This document shows positions 7,672-15,737 of a stretch of DNA of 64,000 bases, one piece after another (the first letter of the stretch is position 1; each line of letters opens with the position of its first letter). Location of the stretch: positions 62,001-126,000 of the forward strand of contig CAYORU010000004.1 of NCBI GenBank assembly GCA_964406445.1, given 5' to 3'. Source of the DNA: SG8-30 sp964406445 (GTDB lineage: Bacteria > Pseudomonadota > Gammaproteobacteria > Steroidobacterales > Steroidobacteraceae). Under the pieces are notes generated by a model. That model was not told where the DNA came from and made no database searches. It saw only the letters and a program-made list of their open reading frames with translations. The translations under genes and the position numbers were made by a program.

Positions 7672-9201
7672 TCAGGCGACCCGCACCGGGATCTTGAGGT
7701 CGTGGATCCGCCCCGCCCATTCCGCCGGGCCGGTCTGGTGGACGGACGTGCCGTTCGCGTCGACGGCGACGGTGACCGGCATGTCCTTCACCTCGAATTC
7801 GTAGATCGCCTCCATGCCGAGTTCCGGGAAGGCGACGACCCGCGCCGCGCGGATGGCCTTCGAGACGAGGTAGGCCGCGCCGCCGACCGCCATGAGATAG
7901 GCCGCCCTGTGCTTGCGGATCGCCTCGATGGCGACCGGCCCGCGCTCGGCCTTCCCGACCATGGCGATGAGCCCGGTCTTCTCGAGCATCATCTCCGTGA
8001 ACTTGTCCATGCGCGTGGCGGTCGTCGGGCCCGCCGGGCCCACCACCTCGTCGCGCACCGGGTCCACGGGCCCGACGTAGTAGATCACCTTGTTGCGCAG
8101 GTCGACCCCGGCCGGCAGCCCCTGGCCGGAGGCGAACAGGTCCGCGATCTTCTTGTGCGCGGCATCGCGTCCGGTGAGCATCTTCCCCGAAAGCAGCAGC
8201 GTCTCGCCGGGTTTCCAGCTCGCGACCTCGGCCGGCGTCAGCGCGTCGAGGTGGACGCGTCGCGCGTCGCCGCCGGGCGTCCAGCCGACCTTCGGCCACA
8301 GGTCGAGCGACGGCGGCTCCAGCACCGCCGGCCCCGAGCCGTCGAGCACGAAGTGCGCGTGGCGCGTGGCCGCGCAGTTGGGGATCATCGCCACCGGCTT
8401 CGAGGCGGCATGGGTCGCGAACGTGGCGATCTTCACGTCGAGCACCGTGGTGAGTCCACCCAGGCCCTGCGCGCCGATGCCGAGCGCGTTGACCTTCTCG
8501 TAGAGCTCGACGCGCAGCTCCTCGAGCGGGCCCGACGGTCCGCGCTCGAGCAGCTCGTGCATGTCGATCGGCTCCATCAGCGACTCCTTCGCCATCAGCA
8601 TGGCCTTCTCGGCGGTGCCGCCGATGCCGATGCCGAGCATCCCCGGCGGGCACCAGCCGGCGCCCATCGTCGGCACGGTCTTCAGCACCCAGTCCACCAG
8701 CGAGTCCGACGGATTGAGCATCACGAACTTCGACTTGTTCTCCGATCCGCCGCCCTTGGCGGCGACGGTCACCTCGACGGTCGAGCCGGGCACCAGCTCG
8801 ACGTGCACCACGGCCGGCGTGTTGTCCTTCGTGTTCTTCCTCGCGAACAGCGGGTCGGCCACGACCGAGGCGCGCAGCGTGTTGTCCGGGTGCAGGTAGG
8901 CGCGGCGCACGCCCGCGTCGACCATCGCCGCGAGGCTCGAATTCGCCTCGAAGCGCACGTCCATGCCGACCTTCACGAACACGTTGACGATGCCCGTGTC
9001 CTGGCAGATCGGCCGCCGGCCCTCGGCGCACATGCGCGAGTTGGTGAGGATCTGCGCGATCGCATCCTTCGCGGCGGGCGACTGCTCGCGCTCGTACGCG
9101 CGGGCGAGGTGCGCGATGTAGTCGGCCGGGTGGTAGTAGGAAATGAACTGCAGCGCGTCGGCGACGCTCTGCACGAAGTCGGCTTCGCGGATCTGGGTCA
9201 T
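7672..9201 (-). CDS. fumA: Fumarate hydratase, class I (iron-sulfur)
   Basis: A 509-aa class I fumarase, the [4Fe-4S] enzyme that interconverts fumarate and L-malate in the TCA cycle. Seen: RPICQDTGIVNVFVKVG with a cluster Cys, GGGSENKSKFVMLNPSD, GWCPPGMLGIGIGGTAEKA, and the C-terminal swivel domain containing VGPAGPTTATRMDKF and ELGMEAIYEFEVKDMP. Length matches the family (about 505-550). The single-chain form carries both alpha and beta domains. A TACAAT hexamer on the minus strand 32 bp upstream is a candidate -10. yciH follows directly. Confidence 0.96.
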   Translation of the reverse strand: MTQIREADFVQSVADALQFISYYHPADYIAHLARAYEREQSPAAKDAIAQILTNSRMCAEGRRPICQDTGIVNVFVKVGMDVRFEANSSLAAMVDAGVRRAYLHPDNTLRASVVADPLFARKNTKDNTPAVVHVELVPGSTVEVTVAAKGGGSENKSKFVMLNPSDSLVDWVLKTVPTMGAGWCPPGMLGIGIGGTAEKAMLMAKESLMEPIDMHELLERGPSGPLEELRVELYEKVNALGIGAQGLGGLTTVLDVKIATFATHAASKPVAMIPNCAATRHAHFVLDGSGPAVLEPPSLDLWPKVGWTPGGDARRVHLDALTPAEVASWKPGETLLLSGKMLTGRDAAHKKIADLFASGQGLPAGVDLRNKVIYYVGPVDPVRDEVVGPAGPTTATRMDKFTEMMLEKTGLIAMVGKAERGPVAIEAIRKHRAAYLMAVGGAAYLVSKAIRAARVVAFPELGMEAIYEFEVKDMPVTVAVDANGTSVHQTGPAEWAGRIHDLKIPVRVA

Positions 9202-9232
9202 CGCTCGTTCCGTCGGGGCGGCGGGAAACCGG

Positions 9233-9238
9233 ATTGTA
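9233..9238 (-). promoter_or_regulatory. Candidate -10 element for fumA-yciH
   Basis: Minus-strand TACAAT lies 32 bp upstream of the fumarase ATG in the divergent region facing alaX. No clear -35 is seen. Confidence 0.35.
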
Positions 9239-9315
9239 GCCCCCGAGGCGCTGGCCGAGTGGACGCCGCGCCGCGTTGCGGCTTAACTTCCGTGCTGGCA
9301 TCCGGCAGGGCCACG

Positions 9316-10038
9316 ATGAACCCGATCACCGAAGCGCTGTTCAACCGCAACGCCTACCTGCAGCACTGCGAGGCCGCCGTGCTCGAGGTCCTGCCGGAGG
9401 GCGTCGTGCTCGACCGGACCGTCTTCTATCCGCTCGGCGGCGGCCAGCCGGGCGACAGCGGCCTGTTGCGCGGCAAGTACGGGCGGCAATGGACCGTGAC
9501 CGACGCCCGCAAGGGCGAGGGCGGGCGCATCCTGCACGTGCTCGCCCCCGGCAGCGCGCCGCCCGCGCCGGGCGAGGTCGTCAACGCCGACCTCGACTGG
9601 GCGCGCCGCCACGCGCACATGCGCATGCACACCTGCCTGCACCTCCTTGGCTCGGTGCTGCGCTTCGGCGTGACCGGCGGGCAGGTCGGCGCGGACAAGG
9701 GCCGGCTCGACTTCGACATGCAGGAGGAGGTCGACAAGGAGCAGGTCAGCGCCGCGCTGAACGCCCTGATCGCGGCCAACCACCCGGTCGAGCCGCGCTG
9801 GGTGGACGAGGCCGAGCTCGACCGGCAGCCGGAGCTGGTCCGGACCATGTCCGTGCAGCCGCCGCGCGGCGCCGGCCGGATCCGGCTGCTCGACATCCCG
9901 GGCGTGGACCTGCAGCCCTGCGGCGGCACCCACGTCGCGGCCACCGGCGAGATCGGCCCGGTGCAGGTGACCAAGGTCGAAAGCAAGGGCCGGCGCAACA
10001 AGCGCGTCTACGTCGCCTTCGTCCCGCCGGCGCAGTGA
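9316..10038 (+). CDS. AlaX-type alanyl-tRNA editing protein
   Basis: A 240-aa free-standing homologue of the AlaRS editing domain that deacylates mischarged Ser-tRNA(Ala) or Gly-tRNA(Ala). The N-terminal barrel shows FYPLGGGQPGDSG. The zinc site is made by HTCLH in MRMHTCLHLLGSVL and by CGGTHVAATGEIG (Cys and His). These are the four ligands expected for AlaX. The ATG at 9316 is chosen because the family N-terminus (MNPITEALF) begins there; longer in-frame readings extend into the fumarase antisense. Its stop overlaps the GTG of the downstream metal exporter. Confidence 0.93.
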   Translation: MNPITEALFNRNAYLQHCEAAVLEVLPEGVVLDRTVFYPLGGGQPGDSGLLRGKYGRQWTVTDARKGEGGRILHVLAPGSAPPAPGEVVNADLDWARRHAHMRMHTCLHLLGSVLRFGVTGGQVGADKGRLDFDMQEEVDKEQVSAALNALIAANHPVEPRWVDEAELDRQPELVRTMSVQPPRGAGRIRLLDIPGVDLQPCGGTHVAATGEIGPVQVTKVESKGRRNKRVYVAFVPPAQ

Positions 10039-10988
10039 CGGGCGGCGCGCATCACGGCTGGCGGCACGACCACCGATTCGGGCAGGACGAGGTGCGCGCG
10101 GGCGAGCGGCGCACGCTCGCGGTCATCGCCATCACCGGCGCGACCATGGTCATCGAGATCGCCGCGGGCCTGGCCTACGGCTCCATGGCCCTGCTGGCCG
10201 ACGGCCTGCACATGGCCTCGCACACGGCGGCGCTCGGCATCAGCGCCTTCGCCTACGCCTATGCGCGACGCCACGCGCGCAACGCCGAGTTCAGCTTCGG
10301 GACCGGCAAGGTCAATGCGCTCGGCGGCTTCACGGGCGCGGTGCTGCTCGCGGTGTTCGCGCTGCTGATGGCCTGGGAGAGCACGCAGCGCTTCCTCGAG
10401 CCCGTGCCGATCGCCTTCGACCAGGCGATCCTGGTTGCCGTGCTGGGGCTCGCCGTGAACGGCGTGAGCGCGCTGATCCTGCGCCACGACGAGCACGGCC
10501 ACGGGCACGACGCCGACCACGGCGGTCACGGCCACCACGACCACCACGACCACAACCTGCGCGCCGCCTACCTGCACGTGATCGCCGACGCCGCGACCTC
10601 GGTGCTCGCCATTGCGGCGCTGCTCGCCGGCAAGTTCCTCGGGGCCGGGTGGCTGGATCCGGCGATGGGCCTCGTGGGTGCCGCGCTGATCACGCGCTGG
10701 TCGGTCGGCCTGCTCGCCACGACGAGCGCGGTGCTGCTCGACCGGCAGGGGCCGGCGCGGCTGCGCGGGCAGCTGCGGGCGGCGATCGAGCGCGACGGCG
10801 ACAGCGAGGTCGCCGACCTGCACCTGTGGTCGATCGGGCCGGGACTGTTCGCGGTCGTGCTGACCGTGGTCGCGCGCGAGCCGGCGAGCGCCGACGACTA
10901 CCGCGCGCGCCTGCCGGCGGCCGCGGGGCTCGCGCACGTGTCCATCGAGGTCCAGCGGCGTCCGGACGGGCGCCTCCCCGCCGCCTGA
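10035..10988 (+). CDS. dmeF: Cation diffusion facilitator, DmeF-type Co/Ni exporter
   Basis: A 317-aa inner-membrane proton-coupled divalent metal exporter of the CDF family. Six predicted membrane spans are seen. The metal site A is in ALLADGLHMASHTAALGISA (Asp/His), and FSFGTGKVNALGGFTGA and the span with HVIADAATSVLAIAAL carry the second HxxxD. A long His/Asp-rich cytoplasmic loop (HDEHGHGHDADHGGHGHHDH) precedes span 5. The pattern ADGLHMASHTAAL...FSFGTGKV is the DmeF-like subgroup, associated with cobalt and nickel. The GTG start overlaps alaX by 4 nt. No metal-responsive regulator is adjacent; the downstream TetR gene has its own promoter. Confidence 0.9.
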   Translation: MTGGAHHGWRHDHRFGQDEVRAGERRTLAVIAITGATMVIEIAAGLAYGSMALLADGLHMASHTAALGISAFAYAYARRHARNAEFSFGTGKVNALGGFTGAVLLAVFALLMAWESTQRFLEPVPIAFDQAILVAVLGLAVNGVSALILRHDEHGHGHDADHGGHGHHDHHDHNLRAAYLHVIADAATSVLAIAALLAGKFLGAGWLDPAMGLVGAALITRWSVGLLATTSAVLLDRQGPARLRGQLRAAIERDGDSEVADLHLWSIGPGLFAVVLTVVAREPASADDYRARLPAAAGLAHVSIEVQRRPDGRLPAA

Positions 10989-11019
10989 CCGACGCCGGCA
11001 GCGTGCCTGCAGGCGGCCG

Positions 11020-11047
11020 TTGACAAATATTATAATAGTAATATGAT
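11020..11047 (+). promoter_or_regulatory. Promoter of the tetR-hydrolase unit
   Basis: TTGACA (11020-11025), a 16-bp spacer and TATGAT (11042-11047) form a near-consensus sigma-70 promoter in an AT-rich island. Transcription would start about 11053-11055, only a few bases before the ATG at 11057, so the mRNA may be leaderless. A second TATAAT at 11031-11036 has no matching -35. Confidence 0.6.
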
Positions 11048-11058
11048 AGCCATCATAT
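11041..11058 (+). promoter_or_regulatory. Operator palindrome over the tetR promoter
   Basis: ATATGAT (11041-11047), spacer AGCC, and ATCATAT (11052-11058) form a perfect inverted repeat that covers the -10 box and runs into the ATG of the TetR gene. This is the placement expected for autorepression by a TetR dimer. Confidence 0.65.
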
Positions 11059-11623
11059 GAACGCCGATACTCGCGACACCCGCAAGGCCGAGACCCGCCA
11101 GCGCATCCTCGACTCCGCCGCGCAGGCGCTGCGGCTGCGCGGCCTCGGCGACCCGTCGGTGGGCGAGGTGATGTCGCAGGCCGGCCTGACGGTCGGCGGC
11201 TTCTACGCCCACTTCGACTCCAAGCAGGCGCTGATGCTAGAGGCGCTCGGGGAGGTCCTCGAGGCGCAGCGCGCGCTGATGCGCGGGGTCGTGACGGCGC
11301 CGCCCGGTCCCGAGTGGCGGGCGCAGGCGGCCCGCGCCTATCTCTCGCGCCGCCATCGCGATGCAGAGCGCGAATGCTGCCCTCTGCCCGCGGTCCTCGG
11401 TGAGCTGGCGCATGCGGAGCCTGGCTTTCGCGAGCTCCTGGCCGCACACCTCGAGGGCTTCGTGGCCGAGATGAGCGGGCCCGACGAAGACCCCGCCGAG
11501 GCGCGCAGTCGCGCCCTGGCCGACCTCGCGCTGATGATCGGCGCCTTCTCGATCGCCCGCGCCCTCGGGAACACACCGTTGTCCGACGAGCTGCTCGTTT
11601 CAGCGCGCAGCGCCGTCCGCTGA
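11057..11623 (+). CDS. TetR/AcrR-family transcriptional regulator
   Basis: A 188-aa TetR repressor. The N-terminal helix-turn-helix spans roughly residues 10-55: KAETRQRILDSAAQALRLRG, SVGEVMSQAGLTVGGFYAHF and DSKQALMLEAL, the canonical TetR signature. The ligand-binding C-terminal domain includes CCPLPAVLGELAHAEPGFRELL, seen in regulators of the AcrR/C-terminal-31-like group. The operator palindrome overlapping its own start implies autoregulation, and the adjacent hydrolase 16 bp downstream is the likely co-regulated gene. No Shine-Dalgarno sequence is visible, consistent with a leaderless transcript. Confidence 0.9.
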   Translation: MNADTRDTRKAETRQRILDSAAQALRLRGLGDPSVGEVMSQAGLTVGGFYAHFDSKQALMLEALGEVLEAQRALMRGVVTAPPGPEWRAQAARAYLSRRHRDAERECCPLPAVLGELAHAEPGFRELLAAHLEGFVAEMSGPDEDPAEARSRALADLALMIGAFSIARALGNTPLSDELLVSARSAVR

Positions 11624-11639
11624 ACCGCCGGAGACAGAC

Positions 11640-12467
11640 ATGAACTCGCCAGCAGCGCTTCGCGCCACCAGCCGCTTCCTCGGGACCTTCGCGCCGGCCT
11701 TCGCCGCCAGCGTCGCCCGCCGCCACCTGCTGCGCCCCAGCCTGCCGCGGTCGTCGCGCCCGGCCGACCGGGAGGCGGCGGCCGACGCCGTACCGGTGAC
11801 GTTCCGCTTCGGCCTCGCCGGCCTGCGCTGGGGCGCGGAGGGCCCGCCGGTGCTGCTGCTGCACGGCTGGGGCGGGCGGCCGGCGCAGTTCCACGCGATC
11901 GCTCGCGCCCTCGCCGGACGCGGCTACCAGGCCATCGCGCTCGAAGGGCCCGCGCACGGCCGGACGCGCTTCGGCCACGCGCACCCGGCGAGCTTCGCCG
12001 AGGCGCTGCACGAAGCCGCTGCCGAGCTGCGCGGCGTGCACGCCGTCGTCGGCCACTCGATGGGCGCGGGCGCCGCGGTGCTGGCGGTGGGCGAGGGCCT
12101 GTCGGCGGGACGCGTCGTGGCCATCGCGGGCGCCGCGCGCATGACCGACGTGCTCGGCCGCTTTGCCAGCGCCTTCGCGCTGCCGAAGGCGGCCGGCGAG
12201 CGCTTCGTGCGCGGCGTCGAGCGCGTTGTCGGCCGGCCGGCGCACGAACTCGACGTCGCCCGCATGGCCGGACGCATCACGCTGCCCGGCCTGATCGTCC
12301 ACGACCTCGCCGACCGCCAGGTGCCCTTCGCCGACGCGCAGCGCATCGCCAGGGCCTGGCCCGGCGCACGGCTCCTGATCACCGACGGCCTGGGCCACAA
12401 CCGGATCCTCGCGGACGCCGCGGTGGTCTCGGAGGTCGTCGACTTCGTGGCCGCGCCGGCGGGCTGA
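11640..12467 (+). CDS. Alpha/beta hydrolase
   Basis: A 275-aa alpha/beta-hydrolase fold protein. The oxyanion-hole HGW is in VLLLHGWGGRPAQFHAIARAL and the nucleophile elbow is GHSMGAGAAVLAVGEG (Ser of G-x-S-x-G). The acid is probably in LIVHDLADRQVPF and the catalytic His in DGLGHNRILAD. The N-terminal 45 residues are Ala/Arg-rich and not part of the fold. It follows the TetR gene by 16 bp with a GGAGA ribosome site and is probably under its control. The substrate is unknown (esterase, lactonase or similar). Confidence 0.88.
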   Translation: MNSPAALRATSRFLGTFAPAFAASVARRHLLRPSLPRSSRPADREAAADAVPVTFRFGLAGLRWGAEGPPVLLLHGWGGRPAQFHAIARALAGRGYQAIALEGPAHGRTRFGHAHPASFAEALHEAAAELRGVHAVVGHSMGAGAAVLAVGEGLSAGRVVAIAGAARMTDVLGRFASAFALPKAAGERFVRGVERVVGRPAHELDVARMAGRITLPGLIVHDLADRQVPFADAQRIARAWPGARLLITDGLGHNRILADAAVVSEVVDFVAAPAG

Positions 12468-12485
12468 CCGCCCCGCGCGGCGCGG

Positions 12486-14336
12486 CTACCAGCCGATGCC
12501 GTAGTCCTCGCCGTGGTGGCTCGAGCCGCCCCACATCGTGCCGTGGGCGTGGTCGAACCAGATGGCGTTGAGCGGCCCGGAGGTGATCGGCCGGATGACG
12601 AGGCTGTAGCCCATCTTCTCCAGCTCGGCCCGGACCCCGGGCGGCGTCGACTCGCTCACCAGCATCCGCCCGGGCTGGATCTCGTGCTGGTCGAAGCTGT
12701 CGCGCAGCTGGAAGCTGTTGATGTTCGGCGCCTCGGCCGCCTGCTGCACGGTCATGCCGAACTCGACCACGTTGAGGAACAGCTGCAGCAGGTTCTGGTC
12801 CTGTCCGTCGCCACCCTGCACCGCCGAGGCGAGCAACGGCTTGCCGTCCCTGAGCGCCATCGCGGGCGTGAGCGTGACGCGCGGACGCTTGCCGGGCGCG
12901 AGCACGTTGTAGGGATTCTCCGCCGGGTCGAGCACGAAGCTCTGCATGCGCTGCGACAGGCCGATGCCGGTGCTTCCGGCCACGAAGCCCGGGATCCAGC
13001 CGCCGCTCGGCGTGACGGACACGACCCAGCCCTCGCGATCCGCGGCCACGACGCTGGTGGTGCCCGAGCTCGGCTGGAAGCTCGGCCGGATCGCCTCGTC
13101 CTGCCTGACGTTCGCCGTCGCCGCCCAGCCGGCGAGCTCGCGCGCGAACGGATTGACGCCGCCCTGGAAGGGATAGGGATCGCCGGGGCCGATCTCGGGA
13201 TCGTTCTTCTCGAAGCCGATCAGCCTGGCGCGCAGCCGCGCATAGTCCTTCGACAGCAGGCCGGCGACGGGCTCCTCCGGCGGGAAGTCGGGATCGCCGT
13301 AGTAGAAATCGCGGTCGGCGAAGGCCAGGCTCATCGCCTGGTAGAGGGTGTGGATGTAGCGTGGGCTGTTGTAGCCCATCGACTCGAGGTCGAAGTTCTC
13401 GAGGATGTTGAGCGCCTGCAGCATGACCGGGCCCTGGGTCCAGGTGGTCAGCTTGTAGACGTCGATGCCCTTGTAGTCGACCTTCACCGGCGCCTCGAAG
13501 CGCGGCCGCCAGCCTGCCAGGTCCTGCTCCGAGATCAGCCCGCCGGCCGCGCGGGTCGCGCGCGCGATCTCGGCGGCAATGTCGCCGCGGTAGAAGCGCT
13601 CGTAGGCGGCCATGATCGCTGCCTTGCGGTCTGCGCCTGCCTCGAGCGCCGCCTGTTCGGCCGCGACCAGCTTGCGCAGCGTCGCGGCGAGCTCCGGCTG
13701 GCGGAAGATCTGGCCGGCCTGGGGCGGCTCGCCGTCGTTCGGGAGCATCACGCGCCGCGTGTCCGGCCATTGGCGCAGGCGCTCGGCGTGGCGCTCGATG
13801 AGGGACGCGGTCTCCTGCTCGATCGGGTAGCCGTCCGCGAGGTCGATCGCCGGCGCCAGCACCTCGGCGAGGGAGAGCCGGCCGTACTCGGCGAGCATCA
13901 GCAGGATGCCGCCCGGAGTGCCCGGCGTCACCGCGGCCTGCGGACCATGCTCGGGCGGGTAGCGAAGGCCCTGCGCGCGGAAGAATTCGACCGTGGCGCC
14001 CGCCGGCGCGACGCCGAGCGCGTTGACCCCGATCACCTCGCGGGTGTGCGGGTTGTATATGAGCGCCTGGGTCTCGCCGCCCCAGTGCAGCACGTCCCAC
14101 ATCGTCGCGGTTGCCGCGATCATGGCGCAGGCCGCGTCGACGGCGTTGCCGCCCCTCTGGAAGACCATGGCGCCGGCGGTCGCCCCGAGCGGCTTGCCGG
14201 TGATGGCGAGCCACTGCTTGGCGTGCAGCGGCGGCTTCATGGTCTTGCTCGAGGCGTCGGCGCCGCCGGCGCCGAGCGACAGCGCGGCGACGGTCATCAG
14301 GGCGGCGGCGCGGCCCGCCAGGCTACGCGGCTGCAT
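12486..14336 (-). CDS. ggt: Gamma-glutamyltransferase, secreted
   Basis: A 616-aa Ntn-hydrolase that cleaves gamma-glutamyl bonds (glutathione) in the periplasm. A signal peptide (MQPRSLAGRAAALMTVAALS...ADA) leads. Core: GNAVDAACAMIAATATMWDV and VTPGTPGGILLML. The autoprocessing site is around SSGTTSVVAADREG, with nucleophile Thr426, then GFVAGSTGIGLSQRMQSF and SAVQGGDGQDQNL. The residue after the TT pair is Ser where many family members have His, and several binding-loop motifs are divergent, so activity might favour hydrolysis or an unusual acceptor. A small secreted protein lies 18 bp upstream, probably in the same transcript. Confidence 0.9.
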   Translation of the reverse strand: MQPRSLAGRAAALMTVAALSLGAGGADASSKTMKPPLHAKQWLAITGKPLGATAGAMVFQRGGNAVDAACAMIAATATMWDVLHWGGETQALIYNPHTREVIGVNALGVAPAGATVEFFRAQGLRYPPEHGPQAAVTPGTPGGILLMLAEYGRLSLAEVLAPAIDLADGYPIEQETASLIERHAERLRQWPDTRRVMLPNDGEPPQAGQIFRQPELAATLRKLVAAEQAALEAGADRKAAIMAAYERFYRGDIAAEIARATRAAGGLISEQDLAGWRPRFEAPVKVDYKGIDVYKLTTWTQGPVMLQALNILENFDLESMGYNSPRYIHTLYQAMSLAFADRDFYYGDPDFPPEEPVAGLLSKDYARLRARLIGFEKNDPEIGPGDPYPFQGGVNPFARELAGWAATANVRQDEAIRPSFQPSSGTTSVVAADREGWVVSVTPSGGWIPGFVAGSTGIGLSQRMQSFVLDPAENPYNVLAPGKRPRVTLTPAMALRDGKPLLASAVQGGDGQDQNLLQLFLNVVEFGMTVQQAAEAPNINSFQLRDSFDQHEIQPGRMLVSESTPPGVRAELEKMGYSLVIRPITSGPLNAIWFDHAHGTMWGGSSHHGEDYGIGW

Positions 14337-14354
14337 GGGCGGCAGGGCTCCTCG

Positions 14355-14615
14355 TCAGTCACGACAGTCGGGGCAGGTCACCGGGCGGTTGCGGGCCTTG
14401 CCGAAATCCTCTTCGGCCGCCTTCGCGATCCGCGCCCATTCGGACTTCGTCCGACAGGTCTTCTTCTCGAACCGCGTGCCGGCGTTGCGCTCGCTGCGGC
14501 AGACGACCGCGTCGTCGGGGTCGGCCGCCGCCTCGGCCGCGGCCGCCGGCGGGTCGCCGGCGAAGGCTGCGGCGGGGAACAGCATGACCATCAGCGCGAG
14601 CGTCTTGCGGTCCAT
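14355..14615 (-). CDS. Small secreted protein, four Cys, unknown function
   Basis: An 86-aa protein with signal peptide MDRKTLALMVMLFPAAAFAG followed by an Ala-rich linker and a 55-residue domain with four Cys (VVCRSERN, KKTCRTKSEW, VTCPDCRD). The pattern VVCRSERNAGTRFEKKTC followed by R-x-KSEW occurs in small periplasmic proteins of gammaproteobacteria annotated as hypothetical, and I do not know a function. The start at 14615 is chosen because it opens the signal peptide. A TATAGT -10 lies 31 bp upstream on the minus strand. It precedes ggt by 18 bp. Confidence 0.75.
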   Translation of the reverse strand: MDRKTLALMVMLFPAAAFAGDPPAAAAEAAADPDDAVVCRSERNAGTRFEKKTCRTKSEWARIAKAAEEDFGKARNRPVTCPDCRD

Positions 14616-14646
14616 GGCGGCATTTCCGTCGGGCAGGATCGCCGCC

Positions 14647-14677
14647 ACTATACGACGCCGCCGGGCCGGCCGGTCAA
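14647..14677 (-). promoter_or_regulatory. Candidate promoter for the small secreted protein and ggt
   Basis: On the minus strand TTGACC (14672-14677) and TATAGT (14647-14652) are separated by 19 bp, 31 bp before the ATG at 14615. The long spacer lowers confidence. Confidence 0.35.
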
Positions 14678-14678
14678 T

Positions 14679-15737
14679 TCAGGGCCGGCGGCCCTCCGCG
14701 ATCGAACCGACGACCCGCGCGGCCTGCGCGCACTGCGCCGCCGAGACGTCGAGGTGGGTGACCGCCCGCACGAGGCGCGGGCCGAATGCGTTGAGCAGCA
14801 CCCCGTGCTCTCGCGCCCAGCTCACGAGCGTGGTGGAGTCGGGCGCCCCCGGCGCGAGCTCGAACATCACGATGTTGGTCTGCACCGCCGCGGGTTCGAG
14901 GACGACGTGGTCGAACTTCGCCAGCGCCTCGGCCAGCAGGCGCGCGTTCGCGTGGTCTTCCTCGAGGCGGGCCTGGTGGTGCTCGAGCGCGTGGAGTCCG
15001 GCGGCGGCGAGGATGCCCGCCTGGCGCATCGCGCCGCCGAGCATGCGCCGCTCTCGGATCGCACGCGTGACGAGGTCCCGCGGCCCGGCGAGCAGCGAGC
15101 CCGCGGGCGCGCCGAGGCCCTTCGACAGCGCGACCGAAACCAGGTCGAAGGGCGCGGCGATCGCCGCCGGCGCGAGCCCGGTGGCCACGGCCGCGTTCCA
15201 GAGGCGAGCGCCGTCGAGGAAGCTCGCCACCGAGAGCTCGCGCGCCGCCGCGCAGATGCGCCCGAGCTCCTGCTGCGGGAACACGACGCCGCCGGCGCGG
15301 TTGTGCGTGTTCTCGATCTCGACCAGCGTCGTGCCGGGATAGAGGAAATGGTTCTGCGGCTTGCAGGCGGCGCGGAACGCCTCGGCCGTGAACGTGCCGC
15401 GCTCGCCGAGCTCCGTGAACTGCACGCCGGCGTTGCGGCCGGAGGCGCCGGCCTCGTGCCAGACCGCGTGCGCCTCGCGGCTGACGATGACGTCGTCGCC
15501 CGGCCGCGTCAGCAGCCGCAGGGCTGCCTGGTTCGCCATCGTGCCGGTCGGCAGCCACAGGGCCGCCTCCTTGCCGAGCAGCTCCGCCACCTGCTGCTGC
15601 AGCCGGTTGACGGTGGGATCCTCGCCGTACTGGTCGTCGCCGACCTCGGCCGCGGCCATCGCCGCCCGCATCGCGGCCGTCGGCTTGGTGACCGTGTCGG
15701 AGCGCAGGTCGACCGGCAGCAGGGACGCGTCAGCCAC
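14679..15737 (-). CDS. ltaE: Low-specificity L-threonine aldolase
   Basis: A 352-aa fold-type I PLP enzyme that cleaves L-(allo)threonine to glycine and acetaldehyde. Motifs: VDLRSDTVTKPTAAMRAAM at the N-terminus, VGDDQYGEDPTVNRL, LWLPTGTMANQAALR, EIENTHNRAGG, SFLDGARLWNAA, and the PLP lysine in SVALSKGLGAPAGS. The GTG start overlaps the argH stop by 8 nt (GTGGCTGA), so translation is coupled to the arginine operon even though the reaction is not part of arginine synthesis. It is the last gene of that operon. Confidence 0.93.
   Translation of the reverse strand: MADASLLPVDLRSDTVTKPTAAMRAAMAAAEVGDDQYGEDPTVNRLQQQVAELLGKEAALWLPTGTMANQAALRLLTRPGDDVIVSREAHAVWHEAGASGRNAGVQFTELGERGTFTAEAFRAACKPQNHFLYPGTTLVEIENTHNRAGGVVFPQQELGRICAAARELSVASFLDGARLWNAAVATGLAPAAIAAPFDLVSVALSKGLGAPAGSLLAGPRDLVTRAIRERRMLGGAMRQAGILAAAGLHALEHHQARLEEDHANARLLAEALAKFDHVVLEPAAVQTNIVMFELAPGAPDSTTLVSWAREHGVLLNAFGPRLVRAVTHLDVSAAQCAQAARVVGSIAEGRRP

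Noticed and set aside
11031..11036. Perfect TATAAT upstream of the TetR gene
   Set aside because: Only 5 bp separate it from the TTGACA, and no other -35 is placed correctly; the TATGAT 16 bp after TTGACA fits better.
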